From positions 53,640,406-53,704,405 of the forward strand of contig NC_083603.1 of the NCBI RefSeq assembly GCF_029168945.1: 64,000 nucleotides of DNA. Reading direction: 5' to 3'. The stretch is from Cannabis sativa. Lineage: Eukaryota; Streptophyta; Magnoliopsida; Rosales; Cannabaceae. Under the pieces are notes generated by a model, which worked only from the letters and a program-made list of their open reading frames with translations, had not been told where the DNA came from and ran no database searches. Below, in pieces: positions 1 to 11,750 of the stretch. The translations under genes were made by a program, and so were the position numbers. Every line of letters starts with the position of its first letter. Position 1 is the first letter of the stretch.

Positions 1-333
1 ATGTGTGGGAGTGAGATCATTGACATAGAATATTCTGGAAACATATGGATTGCACTCAATAAAGAAGTATCAAGACAAGCTATTCTCTATGAAAATAATA
101 CTGCTTGCATCGCTCAACTAAAAGGAGAGTACATTGAAGTAGATAGAATTAAAACACATTTCACCAAATTTTTCTTTATACATTTCAAGAAAATACATAT
201 TGGTGTTCAACAAATTCAAATAAGTGTCAATCTTGCAAACTTATTCACAAAGTTATTACGAACATCAACATTTGAGAAGACGGCAGACAAGATCGAAATT
301 CATCGATTAGAAGATCTCTCCACGACTGCCTAA
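1..333 (+). pseudogene. Ty1/copia polyprotein C-terminal end (RNase H)
   Basis: Open from the window edge to a TAA at 331-333. It shows the typical end of a copia polyprotein: a YENN motif with an RNase H acidic residue, then CIAQLKGEYI, a histidine-containing stretch, VQQIQIS and LANLFTKLL close to the C-terminus. The rest of the polyprotein lies upstream of the window, so integrity cannot be judged. The following purine tract and LTR fit a plus-strand element. RNase H of this family removes RNA from the RNA/DNA hybrid during reverse transcription. The family is clear; the lineage is not. Confidence 0.85.
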
Positions 334-432
334 ATGAGGGAGAGTTAATTTACATTATACTCTTTTTCTTTTGATCAAGTTTTTCAGCAAGATTTTTTAA
401 TGAGGCAGTTATTATGGACATCCAAGGGGGAG

Positions 433-697
433 TGTTATAAATATTAATAATTATGTGGATGTCCAAATCTTTTATTTATTACCATTAATTGTAATCAACA
501 TTCTTTTTTTCTTAGTTTTTATTTTTCTTAGTTTCTTAATATTTGACTCTTGTATTTGTATAAATAGGGGTTCACCCATTGGAGAAAACAACTGAGAAAT
601 TCTTATTCACTTTCTCTTTCTCTCTTCATCTTCTTCTTCTTTCTTCTCATCTATTTTATATTATTTTATAACAATTACTCTATTTTTTTTTTTTACA
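433..697 (+). mobile_element. 3' LTR of the edge-truncated copia element
   Basis: A purine tract (ccaagggggag, about 422-432) immediately precedes TGTTATAAATATT, the expected LTR start. A TATA-like box, tataaatagggg, lies at 559-570 followed by a CT-rich leader. The right end is placed at ttttaca (697), the last plausible CA; it is uncertain because the 5' LTR is outside the window and no target duplication can be compared. About 265 bp, short for a copia LTR. Confidence 0.6.
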
Positions 698-1191
698 GAA
701 TTATAGGAAAGCAATATTATTATTATAATTATATGGATAGACAATGTGTGATGATTAAATTATATGAATAACATTTACGTTAATACTTAAATATTTAATA
801 TAAAATAGACTATTAAATTAAATATTTATATATATTTTATTATTTGATAATTAGATCTAAAAAACATACAATTTGAGAGTTATTTTTTATTTGTACCATA
901 ATGGTAATTTTATAAAACAAAAATTATTTTATAAAAATAAAGGACATATTGATCAAAATAACAAAAATTCTATTTCATTCCATACTATATCAAACATCAC
1001 AATTCTTATTCAGTTATTAATTCCATAGTTTTTACCAAACAAAAGAATAGAAATTTTATTCCATTCTTTTTTATTCTTATTACCATTCACATTCCCATTC
1101 CTATTCTATTTTTATTTTGTAACCAAAGGCCACCTTAAATCACAACTCTAAACCCATAGAACAATGGAAACCCAATATTTTATATATAAAA
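698..1191. other. AT-rich spacer, no gene
   Basis: No coding sequence. The right half (about 960-1140) is rich in attccatt/attcttatt words and ends in aaccaaaggccacctta, which resembles the terminus of an old DNA transposon, but no partner end was found. Confidence 0.4.
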
Positions 1192-1595
1192 GGCTAATTA
1201 GAATTTTTAGCCCCTGAACTTTAACATGTACCAAATCATGGCCCATGAACTTTTCTGTTCGTTAAAAATTCCCCCTGAACTATATATTGAGATTGTTAGA
1301 TTTAAGGACTTTTGTCTAATTTTATTCGATTTTACTATTTCAGTGATTGTTTATGTACTAAACCATGCTTCCCAGACTTTGATAACTACCAAATCACGCC
1401 CCTAGACTTTTGACATGTACTAAATCATGTCATCTGAACTTTCATCCATGTTAGACTTTTTTTTTTACTAAAATTGGACAAAAGTCCTTAAATCTAACAA
1501 CCTCAATAGTTCAGGGATATTTTTAACGACCTTAAAAATTCAGGTGCATGATTTAGTACATATTGAAGTTTGGAGAAAAAAAATCCTAATTAGCC
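1192..1595. mobile_element. Mutator-type fold-back MITE, 404 bp
   Basis: The ends are long imperfect inverted repeats: the left begins ggctaattagaattttt and the right, reverse-complemented, begins ggctaattaggattttt; similarity continues for more than 100 bp through gttagatttaaggactttt. A perfect 9-bp duplication, tatataaaa, flanks it at 1183-1191 and 1596-1604. Nine-bp duplications with long inverted ends are typical of Mutator-like elements. No coding capacity, so non-autonomous. Confidence 0.85.
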
Positions 1596-1606
1596 TATAT
1601 AAAATA

Positions 1607-1819
1607 GGGATTTTTTCATTTTTACACTTTAAACCAGTTTTTTTTGCATTTTTACGAAATTCTACATAGAAGCCTCTATTGCAACTAGCGCTGCAACCTA
1701 CATTGCAACAAAAAATCGTATAGAAACTCCTATTGCAACTAGCGTTCCAACCACTTTAGAAATCCAAACAGTAAATTTGAAAAAAAAAATTAAAAAAATA
1801 GTAAATGGAGTAATTTCCT
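1607..1819. mobile_element. Mutator-type MITE, 213 bp (family shared with 45300-45525)
   Basis: Begins gggattttttcattttta and ends ggagtaatttcct, weakly inverted. A 9-bp duplication, tataaaata, flanks it at 1598-1606 and 1820-1828. The core (gcatttttacgaaattctac, then repeated attgcaactagcg) recurs at 45300-45525. Its left duplication overlaps the right duplication of the neighbouring MITE, so one inserted directly beside the other. Confidence 0.8.
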
Positions 1820-1895
1820 TATAAAATATACAATAGGTCGTCAAAAAAAATATAAAATATTATTATTTATTTATTTATTTTAAATAAAAAAAAAA

Positions 1896-1904
1896 AAACC
1901 CTAA
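1896..1904 (+). promoter_or_regulatory. telo-box-like motif upstream of the hAT-like gene
   Basis: aaaccctaa directly precedes a pyrimidine-rich stretch that looks like the transcription start region (tctctcttcccgtcc). Telo-boxes are common just upstream of start sites in plant housekeeping promoters. Suggestive only; the motif is short. Confidence 0.35.
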
Positions 1905-1914
1905 CTTTATCTGT

Positions 1915-2663
1915 ATCTCTCTTCCCGTCCTATCTCGAACTCGAAGTCGCACCAGGGCACCACCATGGCACCCTTCTTCTCTCTCCCTCTCTAGCGATCT
2001 CAACTAGGCAGTAAGTTCTCTATTATATGATTGCTCTTCTCTTCTCTGTTTTGTTTGATCAATGATGTTTGCAGTTAGTACTAAGTATAATATGAAAGGA
2101 TTTATTTTGCTTTGTTTGATCAAGTAATAGAGTGGCTGATTTTTGATTGTTTATTTGAATATTTATTTTTGTATTTTGCAGAATAAAATACAATATTTTG
2201 TTGGTGAGGATCTTTGGAAATTTAGGGCCTGGGGATAACCCCAAATGTATAAATCCCCATGTTTTATTGCATCAATTGTACTACAACATAATGCCGGAAA
2301 CCCATAATCAGAAAGTTCATTCGGGCTCGCAATTTTTTCCAATTCAGGTATAAGAAACTATCATCAGCTCTTGTTTTTGAGAAGCCTACATATTATATAT
2401 TTATATCATACGTACTCAATGAGTAAGAACAAATGAAGGTCGGTTTTTTTTCTTGATAATCGGGTACTGTTGTCTTTTGATAAGATCAAATGTCCACATT
2501 TGTACTTGTAGTGTTCATATTTAAATGCTAATTAATTTGTTTTGTAATTTGTGTCCATGTTATCAATTTTAAAGTATCAATCTTGCATCTAAATTTTTGC
2601 TCATGATGCAGCTAGCCAATCATAGAAGAATTATTTGTAAGAGTTCCTGAATGGTTGAAATTG
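1915..2663 (+). other. 5' UTR exons and introns of the hAT-like gene
   Basis: Plausible splice sites divide the leader into three non-coding exons: one ending at 2010 (gca|gtaagt), one at 2182-2347 (ttttgcag before, cag|gtataa after) and the start of the third at 2612 (gatgcag), which runs into the start codon at 2664. Inferred from splice consensus only, without transcript evidence. Confidence 0.5.
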
Positions 2664-5600
2664 ATGGCACCTGTTCGTTCCACTGGACTTGTTGACCCTG
2701 GATGGGAGCATGGCATTGCTCAAGATGAGAAAAAGAAGAAGGTTAAGTGCAATTACTGTGGAAAAGTAGTTAGTGGTGGAATATACAGATTAAAACAACA
2801 TTTAGCTAGAGTTTCTGGAGAAGTGACTTACTGTAATAAGGCTCCAGAGGAAGTGTACTTGAGAATGAAGGAGAATTTGGAAGGATGTCGTTCTAATAAG
2901 AAACCACCAAAACATTCCAGAGATAATGGGCAGGGATATTTGAATTTCCACTCTAATGATGACGAAGAACTGGAGGTGCAGGTTGAGTATAGAAGCAAAG
3001 GAAAGCAATTGATGAATGATAGGAACTTAGCTATTACCTGTACTCCTCTTCGGTCATTAGGATATGTTGATCCTGGCTGGGAACATTGTGTTGCCCAAGA
3101 TGAGAGGAAGAAAAAGGTTAAATGTAATTACTGTGAGAAAATAGTTAGTGGAGGTATCAATCGATTTAAGCAACATTTAGCAAGAATTCCTGGTGAAGTA
3201 GCACCTTGTAAACATGCTCCAGATGATGTGTATATAAAAATGAAAGACAACATGAAATGGCATCGTACTGGGAGAAAACAAAGACGAGCTGATGTTAAGG
3301 AAATTTCATCATTTTATGCAGAATCAGATTCTGATGATGAAGAGGATGAGTCTGAGGAAGTTGATTTGCATCATAGAAGCAAAGAAAAACTGATTGACAA
3401 TGATGGAAAAGTTGGCAAGGATCGGAGAAAATCTATTAAGGACATGTCTCTAACTAGTGGTTCTGAACCCATATTAAAAAGATCAAGACTTGATTCTGTT
3501 TTTATGAATACCTTTATGGATCAGACACCAGAATGTTATAGGCAAGTAAAAGTGAAAACAGCGTCTAATAAACAATCACGGAAGGAAGTTCTCTCTGCAA
3601 TTTGCAGGTTCTTCTACCATGCAGGCGTTCCTTTACAAGCATCAGATTCTGTTTACTTCTATAAGATGTTGGAATTGGTTGGTCAACATGGACAGGGTTT
3701 AGTAGGGCCTTCTAGCCAACTGACATCAAGCCGATTTCTTCAGGAGGAAGTTGCCAACCAGAAAAACTACCTAATTGAGTACAAAGCTTCTTGGGCAATC
3801 ACTGGCTGTTCTATATTGGCTGATAGTTGGAGAGACACACAGGGTAGGACATTGATTAACTTTTTGTCTTCAGGACCAAATGGTGTTTATTTTGTTTCTT
3901 CAATTGATGCCACTGAAGTAATGGAAGATTCTTTTAGTTTGTTTAAGCTGCTTGATAAAGTAGTGGAAGAGATCGGTGAGGAAAATGTAGTGCAGGTAAT
4001 TTTCTTTTGTTCTCTACTAACCTGATAGGCACACACTCACACAAACACTGAAGAACAAAACAAGAATAGATGATTGAGATTAAGACTATTCACAAGGGTC
4101 GATAGGTTCTTAGAGATACAAGTTATTCCTAAAACACAACTAACCCCATAGGACTTCGACGGCCTGTGACCATTGTTTTTCTTGCAGGTTGTAACTCGAA
4201 ATACTCCCGCCTATAAAAATGCTGGAAAGATGCTTGAGGAGAAGAGAAATAACCTATTCTGGACCCCATGTGCAACTGACTGTATTGACCAAATGCTTGA
4301 AGATTTTCTCAAGATAAAATGTGTAGGGGAGTGCATGGAAAAAGGGCAACAGATTACGAAGTTCATTTACAGCCAGATTTGGTTGATAAATCTCATGAAG
4401 ATTGAATTCACTCAGGGAAAGGAACTTTTAAGGTCAGCTGGTACCCGGTGTGCTTCTAGTTTTGCTACCTTGCAGAGTTTGTTGGACCATAGGACAGAGC
4501 TCAAAAGAATGTTTCAATCAAGCAAATGGGTTTCATCCGGGTACTCCAAAGCAAGTGATGGAAAAGAGGTAGAAAAAATTGTACTAAATACTGGATTTTG
4601 GAAGAAGGTACATTTTGTTGTCAAATCAGTGGACCCAATAATGCAAGTACTTCAAACGGTTGAAAGTGGTGACAGCTTCTCTATGCCATCTATATATTAT
4701 GAAATGTACAGGGCAAAGCTTGCTATTAAATCCTTTCATGGTGATGATGGAAGTAAGTATGGACCCTTCTTGGCTGTTGTAGAGAATCACTGGAATTCGT
4801 TGTTCTACCATCGTCTATATATGGCTGCTTATTTCTTAAATCCAGCATACCGATATCAACCTGATTTTGTGGCGGTAGGAGAAACAATGACTTCTGGTGA
4901 TTCTCGTTTCTGTGGTTTTCTTTTCAAATCTTAACGTGATTTTTCCAAAATGCAGCATGCTGAGGTTGTTCGTGGACTGAATGATTGCATTACTCGGCTG
5001 GAGCCAGACAATGCTAAAAGGGTCACTGCCTCCATGCAGGTTGATTTTTGAACTTTACTTTTAATGATCTAGTGTTCTTAAGAAGCTTTCTCATTCTTTT
5101 CTATGTATCAGCTTTCTGACTATACCTCTGCAAAAGCTGATTTTGGAACTGAATTAGCCATTAGTACAAGAACAGATCTTGATCCAGGTAATAGCATAAT
5201 GCTACTGTGTACTAGTTTGAAACTACAGCCTTTCATGCATAAGTGATTCCTATACTGATCAGAGTTTCTATTTGCCCACCTTATTAGCCGCATGGTGGCA
5301 ACAACACGGGATAAGTTGCGTAGAGCTGCAACGGATAGCTGTACGTATTCTAAGCCAGACCTGCTCATCTTTTGGGTGTGAGCATAATTGGAGCGTATTT
5401 GATCAAATTTACAGACACAGACAGAATCGTCTAGCTCAGGAAAGATTGAATGACCTCATTTATGTTCACTACAACCTTCGATTAAGAGAACGCCAACAAA
5501 GAAAAAGGTCCAATAGCTCAACCTCACTTGACATTGTATTGCTAGAACATTTGCTGGATGACTGGATTGGTGAAGAAGATAAAAAACTAGTGCTAAAAGA

Positions 5601-6109
5601 CGAGGTAACTGAGTTTTAACTTCTAATTTTTTTTCAATACTCTATATAAACATTCTCTGCAATGAGGCGTCTTCATGGTGGTTTAGATTCTTGACTTAAC
5701 TTGAAATGACAAAAGAATGTATAATAATATTTAGCCCATGTGAAAATTTTAATATTTCACCCAAAAAAATAGGTTGTCAAGTGTATTGCACACAAGTAAA
5801 ACTATACGGACAAGAATGTCATGCCTTAAGACTTTTCGATATTTAGAAATGGTTTTGGCAGAGTAACTGAGATTTCTTGTTTCTCTTTTAAAGGAAATCC
5901 TCTGTACGGAAATGGAACTGACTAATGCATACGAAGACGAGACGATCGATTATGAAGATGGAACTGTAGAGAAGGGATGTGTCGAACTAGTCACTTTGTC
6001 GGATGTCAATCCTTCTAATGCTGGTGCTGTTTCAGACGATGATGATGAAAATGATGACGAAGATGATGACGGTGAAGTAAATTACTTTGATGATGATCTG
6101 AGTGAATAG
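2664..6109 (+). CDS. Domesticated hAT-type transposase: two BED zinc fingers, DUF659, hAT C-terminal dimerisation
   Basis: Six coding exons with GT-AG borders and consistent phase: 2664-3995, 4188-4874, 4956-5039, 5112-5187, 5288-5604 and 5894-6109, giving 903 residues with no internal stop. Two BED zinc fingers start at residues 29 (CNYC, later H46 and C57) and 154 (second CNYC); both are preceded by a GxVDPGWEH motif. A DUF659 transposase-like region spans roughly residues 330-480. The hAT C-terminal dimerisation region (VELQRIAVRILSQTCSS through LIYVHYNLRLRER) is near residues 700-790, and the tail is strongly acidic. I recognise the plant family of hAT-derived nuclear proteins (Arabidopsis At3g22220/At4g15020 type). 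DNA binding by the BED fingers is inferred. ATG 2664 is the first methionine in frame ahead of BED1. No terminal inverted repeats were seen, consistent with a host gene. Confidence 0.9.
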
Positions 6110-6379
6110 CCGGAATCAAAAATGTAAATGTTAACCTGATGATGCATTCATGCGTTGACTATCAAAAGTTTTATACTGTTTCATGGGTTTAATTAATCCT
6201 TACAAATAGTTCGACCAGTGTATAGTAATGTAAAAATAGTACGGAAGAAATAGAAAGTGAGGAATTTATTGAGGTGATTGAGAACATAGATATTACACAT
6301 TATTAAAAACAAAAGAATGAAACTTGTCTTTCTAATTTTCCTATTGATTGAGTACAGTTTTTGGAGACGTGCCTCCACC
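6110..6379 (+). other. 3' UTR and downstream flank of the hAT-like gene
   Basis: AT-rich and without coding potential. The transcript end cannot be placed exactly; AT-rich signals lie around 6225-6310. Confidence 0.4.
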
Positions 6380-6838
6380 TTTTTTTCTTAGGGAAAAGCT
6401 TGCATTTCATTAATAAAGAGCATAAATTGTTTTTGGAGAATTTTGAAATTGCGGAGAAGAACTAGTCCAAAGACATTCTCCAAAAGAATTCGTAACGGAC
6501 TGTGAGGGCTACACCATTCACATTACGATGACACGACTAAAAACAAATATTACAATGAAGTTTAGAGATTCATGAAACAACCACAGAAGCATCACATTTA
6601 ATGAAACCCCAATCGGCACGAATGTTGAAGACTCATTGTCAAAGCCAGCAGCTCAACAACTTCAACATATCCTCAGCCTAGTTATACAAAGCATTATTCT
6701 GAAAGCAGAGCTAATACTAGGCCTCGAAAATGAGCAATTCTTGTCAACCCCTAGAATTCGTGCATAGTATTTCGAGCTAGGGCTTCTACCATTTTAGTTT
6801 ATGACTGAGTATTCTCGAAAAGAATTGAATTTCGATCA
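6380..6838 (-). pseudogene. LINE 3' part (RNase H side), minus strand, left of the copia insertion
   Basis: Read on the minus strand, this ends with aatgaaatgcaagc then a purine-rich A tail (seen as tttttttctt at 6380-6390), a typical plant LINE 3' end. Upstream on that strand is a decayed RNase H-like stretch (VEVVELLALTMSLQH), broken by stops. The same element continues across the copia insertion at 11525-11750. The original ORF cannot be delimited. Confidence 0.55.
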
Positions 6839-7006
6839 TATTAGACACGTGATTATTTTGGTTATGTTATTATTGTTAGTTTAGGTGGTTAGGTTGCTAC
6901 CTACCCTGCTCTGCCTATATAAGGAAAACTATCATTTGTAACAGATTAATTTATACAATAAAGGTAATAAAACAATTGCAGAGCTTTTTCTCTGCAACAA
7001 CTCATA
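6839..7006 (+). repeat. 5' LTR of the copia element
   Basis: Starts tattagacacgtgatta and ends caacaactcat(a). Contains ctatataagg as a likely TATA box near 6914-6922. It differs from the 3' LTR at several scattered positions, so the insertion is not very recent. Confidence 0.85.
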
Positions 7007-7018
7007 TGGTATCAGACG
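7007..7018 (+). promoter_or_regulatory. Primer binding site (initiator Met tRNA type)
   Basis: tggtatcagacg directly follows the 5' LTR. It matches the start of the usual tggtatcagagc complement to the initiator methionine tRNA 3' end, with a change near its end. Confidence 0.8.
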
Positions 7019-7028
7019 AAATAGCTCA

Positions 7029-8473
7029 ATTCACAACAATGGTGTGAAGTACTCGAGCTAATCCCGACGACGCTTCTTCTTCTCAGATCATCCTTGAGCC
7101 TCAAATTCTGACCTCAGCCGATGAATCTGCCCCCGTCGATCCTCCGGTAGCTCCTCCTTGCTCTTCTTCTTCCAAATCTGATCGACCCATTCAGGAAGAT
7201 CCTTCAAGTCATTACTTTCTAAGTGCCGAAGATCACCCAGGCCTCCTCCTGGTATCCTCTGTTCTGACTGGAATTAATTACTAATCCTGGAAATGTGCAA
7301 TATCCATGGCTCTTGCCACAAAGAACAAAACCCCTTTCATCGACGGTACCTTTACCCGACCCCAAGCTTGCGATCCTCTTCTTGGTCTTTGGGTTCGTTG
7401 CAACAACATGGTAATGTCGTGGCTTCTTCAAGCTGTCTCTAAAGAAATTGCCCAAAGTATCATTTTCTTCGATCTTGCAGCGGATATGTGGAACGAGTTG
7501 GCTTATCGATTCAACCAAGCTAACGGCCCAAGAATCTTTCAACTTCAGACTAATCTTACTCATCTTTAACAAGGTGATCTTGACATCAACTCCTACTTCA
7601 CCAAGTTGAAATCATACTGGGACGAATTGAAAGAATTTCAACTTGCGATTACCTGTACTTGCAGCGCCATGCGCACTCTTCTGGACTATTACAATTGAAA
7701 TCAAGTTCTCCAGTTCTTGACAGGACTCAATGAATCCTATCTCAAACCCTCCTTATCGACCCTATACCTTTTATTTCTAAAGTGTTTGCTATGGTGGTCC
7801 AAGAAGAAAGACAGTGCACCATTGGTTTGGTTCTTCCTGTTGCTTCTGCTGCCCATCCATCATCAACTTCAAATAATGCTTCTCGCTCAAAGAAGCCTTG
7901 ACCATCTTGCACTTACTGCAAAAAACCTGGTCATTACATCGATAAGTGCTATTTTTTACATGGGTTTCCTCATGGATATGGTGACAAGAAGAAAGCTACG
8001 AATAGTAAATTTATTATCAATCAAATCTCCTCTTCCGAGGATAGTACTACTGATCCAACATCACAAGTCACTGTCAACAACTCATCTCCGTGCTGAGCCA
8101 AACATTACAACAGCAGGCCCCAAGAGTTGATCTCACTCCCGCACCATCCACTTCTAACATGTCTGGTAAAACCTCATCCAATTACTTTTCTTGGATCATT
8201 GACAGTGGTGCAACTCATTATATATGTTTTAACAAATCTTGTTTAAATTCTTTCACCAATAAACTTTTTCCCAAGAATGTAGCTTTGCCCGATGGCAATC
8301 AAGTTCATGTCACCAATATTGGTATGGTTCAAATCAATCCTGATATAACTATCTTTGATGTACTTTATGTTCCACAATTTAGGTTCAATTTATTTTCCAT
8401 CAATGCATATCTTCAACATACAACTAATCTTGTTTCTTTAACCTCTTTATGTTGTATGATTCAGGAACCTTAA
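7029..8473 (+). pseudogene. Copia gag and protease region, broken
   Basis: The likely gag start (ATG near 7039) meets a TGA two codons later. Gag pieces include ISMALATKNKTPFIDGTF and WNELAYRFNQANGPRIFQLQ (7306-7569), then a CCHC zinc knuckle (CTYCKKPGHYIDKC) from about 7909. The protease active site WIIDSGATHYIC lies near 8192-8227, in another frame. Several stops and shifts separate the pieces. Confidence 0.85.
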
Positions 8474-8474
8474 G

Positions 8475-9794
8475 GTGATTGGGACTGCTAATAAGCATAA
8501 TGATCTTTACATTCTCAAGCAAATTTCATTTACTTTTCCATGTAATAAATCACCTCGTGATTGTAATGTTCAAACTGATCCAAACCTTTGGCATATCTGC
8601 CTAGGTCATCCTTATATGTACATTTCAAGAAAAATTAATAAAGAGCTTAATTTTTCTACTTCTATATCTCACAATACACATTGCTCTACTTGTCATTTGG
8701 TAAAGAAAAAATGCTTACCATTTATTTCTAATCATAATTTTGCTCGTACCATATTTTACTTGATTCACCTTGATATTTGGGGACCTTTCAATCCCATAAG
8801 TGTCGAAGGATACAAATACTTGTTAACTATTGTCGATGATAAATCATGCTTCACTTGGACATATCTACTCAAAGAAAAATATGATGTCCAACATATTATA
8901 CAAGATTTTTTTTACCTTCATATGCACTCAGTTCTCTGCCAAAAAGGTTGTTCGAACTGATAACAGCAAGGAACTTAATCTTCATTCCTTCTTTGCTTCA
9001 AGGGTGTTCTTCCATATCACTCTTGTGTAGAACAGCCCCAAAAAAATTTCGTCATTGAACGGAAACACCAACACCTTCTTAATGTAGCTCAGGCACTGTT
9101 ATTTCAGTCCCATGTACCAATTTGCTACTGGTCCTATATCATTAGCACTGCAACATACTTAATCAATCACACCCCTTTTTCCCTCTTCAAAGGGCTCACT
9201 TCATTCGAGGTGCTATACAACAAAACTCCCACTTATGATCACTTACGGAGCTTTGGGAGCCTTACCTATGCTTCTACCCTCTTGTCTCAACGACACAAAT
9301 TCTTCCCACGAAGTTGTGCCTCAGTTTTTATTGGCTATCCTGATGGGATGAAAGCCTATACTCTATTAGATCTCCAAACCAACCAAATATATCAGTCTCC
9401 AGATGTTATTTTCCATGAAAATATTTTCCCACTCAAAAATAATTCCTCCATCTCTTGTAGTGATTTTTTTCATCTTAATGTGCTCCCTTCCAACAACACC
9501 TCTTCAGGTCCACACTGTGACCATAATCATCACACATTTCCACCCCATGCCACTCTCAATGGATCCACAAAAACTTCTTCATCCTCACCAGTCATCACTC
9601 GTACTGCACGATCTCACAAACCATTATATCTCGATGATTATGAATGTCAAATAGTTGTTGCTCCAGCTTCAACCATACATCCCATTGAGAATCATCTTGA
9701 CTATACTACTCTTCCCCCTGAGTTTGTAACAGCTGCCCTTACTGCCCATACCATCATTGAACCCACATCCTATGAAGATGCATCCAAATTTTAG
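8475..9794 (+). pseudogene. Copia integrase, broken
   Basis: A GAG-pre-integrase zinc-binding region (LWHICLGHP, later CSTCHLVKKKC) is followed by the catalytic core, LIHLDIWGPF and YKYLLTIVDD, with the second conserved Asp in a shifted frame (RTDNSKEL, about 8955). The C-terminal part (9210-9794) carries the copia motif YNKTPTYDHLRSFGSLTYAS. It would join cDNA to the genome; frameshifts preclude function. Confidence 0.85.
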
Positions 9795-11340
9795 GTGTGG
9801 AACAATGCCATGGACAATGAAACACAAGCTTTAGAAAAAAGCTAAAACTTGGATAGTCACTTCTCTTCCTTTGGGCCATAAAGCCATTGGGTGCAAGTAT
9901 GTTTATAAAGTCAAATATAACCAAGGTGCGGTAGAATGCTATAAAGCTCGCCTTGTTGCTAAAGGCTAGAGCCAAAAACCAAGTGTTGATTACATTCAAA
10001 CATATGCCCCCGTGGCTAAATTCAACACTCTCAAAATCATGTTGGCATTAGCAGCCATCAACTAATGGACCCTTCACCAAATTGACATCAATAACGCCTT
10101 CCTCCACGGTGACCTCCATGAAGAGGTATACATGAAGCTTCCTCCTGGTTACAAACCAACTCAACCCCTTCCCCCCAATCCTGTATGCAAACTACAGAAG
10201 AGTCTTTATGGCCTCAAGCAGGTCTCTAGACAATGGTACGATAAATTCAGCTCTACCCTTTTAATAGATGGTTTCATTTAATCACCATCTGATAACTCAC
10301 TCTTCACAAAAGATTCCCACTGAATTTATTGCACTCCTCATATATGTGGATGATATACTAGTTCCTAGCAACAATAATTATGCCACATCTGAATTCAAAC
10401 AAAAGTTATACAACAAATTCAAACTTAAAGATTTTGGCTCATTACGTTTCTTCCTCGGTTTGGAAATTTGTCAAACCACTTTAGGCATATCGGTGTCTCA
10501 AAGGCCCTTCACTTTGCAATTACTTTCTGAGACCGGCTTCCTTGGCTGTAAACCAGCCCCTACTCCCATGGAATCCAATCTCAAACTAAGCAAAGACCAA
10601 GGAGGTCTCCTTTCTGACCCTTCCTCCTACCAAAGTCTCATTGGCGAACTTGTTTATCTCACAATTTCTCGGTCTGATATCTCCTATGTCGTCAATCGTC
10701 TAAGTAAATATCTAACATCTCCAAGATTACCACACTTGAACGCCACTCATAGAATATTATAATACTTAAGAGGTACCCCAAGACAGGGTTTGTTCTTCCC
10801 ATCCTCCAGTATCCATACCATCTCTGCATATGCTGAAACTAACTTATCCCCATCTGCAATACAATTGAAAATTTTTTCTGATGTTGATTGGGAAAGTTAT
10901 CAAGATACCAGGCGCTCCATTACTAGTTACTGTGTGTTTTTAGGTTCCTCTCTCATCTCGTGGAAATCAAAAAAACAACAAACAGTCTCTCGGTCCTCTG
11001 CAGAAGCTGAATATCGCGCCATGGCACACGCCACTTATGAAGTCACCTGGATCATGGCCATACTCAAAGATTTTTGAATCACTCCCACCAGTCCTGTACT
11101 TCTATATTGTGACAACGATGTAGCCATTCACATCTCCGAGGACCCCGTTTACCACGAGCGAACCAAACATGTGGAGATAGATTGCCACATCATTTGGGAG
11201 AAAGTTAACCAAGGCACACTCAAGATGATACATGTTCCTTCCAAGCATAACCTCGCAAATATTTTTACCAAAGCTTTGTATCCCTCTCAGTTTCTAAATA
11301 TTATCTCCAAGATGGGTGTACAAAACTTATACACTCCACC
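9795..11340 (+). pseudogene. Copia reverse transcriptase and RNase H, broken
   Basis: RT motifs follow in order: [32 protein letters not shown] and the catalytic LIYVDDILV at about 10337-10363. RNase H shows [24 protein letters not shown] and a [15 protein letters not shown] end. Stops at 9967, 10063 and 10279 each sit where the family normally has glutamine, consistent with C-to-T changes. Confidence 0.85.
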
Positions 11341-11351
11341 TTCAGGGGGGC

Positions 11352-11519
11352 TATTAGACACGTGATTATGTTGGTTCTGTTATTATTGTTAGTTTAGGTG
11401 GTTAGGTTTCTACCTACCCTGCTCTGCCTATATAAGGCAAACTATCATTTGTAACAGATTAACATATACAATAAAGATAATAAAACAATTATAGAGCTTT
11501 TCCTCTGCAACAACTCATT
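11352..11519 (+). repeat. 3' LTR of the copia element
   Basis: Begins tattagacacgtgatta just after the polypurine tract ttcagggggg (11341-11350) and ends caacaactcatt, followed by the GATCA target duplication. Confidence 0.85.
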
Positions 11520-11524
11520 GATCA

Positions 11525-11750
11525 TGTTAGATCCACCATAAACAAGCAACAAACACTTCAAATATCTCGACCAACATTGATAAAAATAGTTCCACCAGCA
11601 TATATGCCATTGACCCATTTCGCTTCTTCGAATATCCTCCCAAAATGCCTGCTCCTGCTAGATATGTACCGATTGTTTATGCATATCATTCAGTATATAT
11701 ATGTTCTTATATGTGATTAATTGAGTTTAAAGTCCCTGTTCTGGTAATAG
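11525..11750 (-). pseudogene. LINE remnant, minus strand, right of the copia insertion
   Basis: On the minus strand this reads IFEVFVACLWWI-stop-HDRNSILFE across the copia insertion point, matching the tryptophan-rich linker between the RT zinc-finger region and RNase H of plant LINEs. It shows that the copia element split a pre-existing LINE copy. The outer boundary is approximate. Confidence 0.5.

Larger units (their letters stand above)
6839..11519 (+). mobile_element. Ty1/copia retrotransposon, 4.68 kb, complete ends, defective coding region
   Basis: Both LTRs are present (168 bp each) and the element is flanked by GATCA at 6834-6838 and 11520-11524, a 5-bp target duplication. Order is gag, protease, integrase, RT, RNase H, which defines copia. 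Short LTRs and total size suit the Ale/Retrofit group, but that is a guess. Many stops and frameshifts make it non-autonomous. It sits inside a minus-strand LINE. Confidence 0.9.

Noticed and set aside
7219..7572. 117-codon minus-strand ORF
   Set aside because: Shadow of the copia gag, whose plus-strand motifs are clear.
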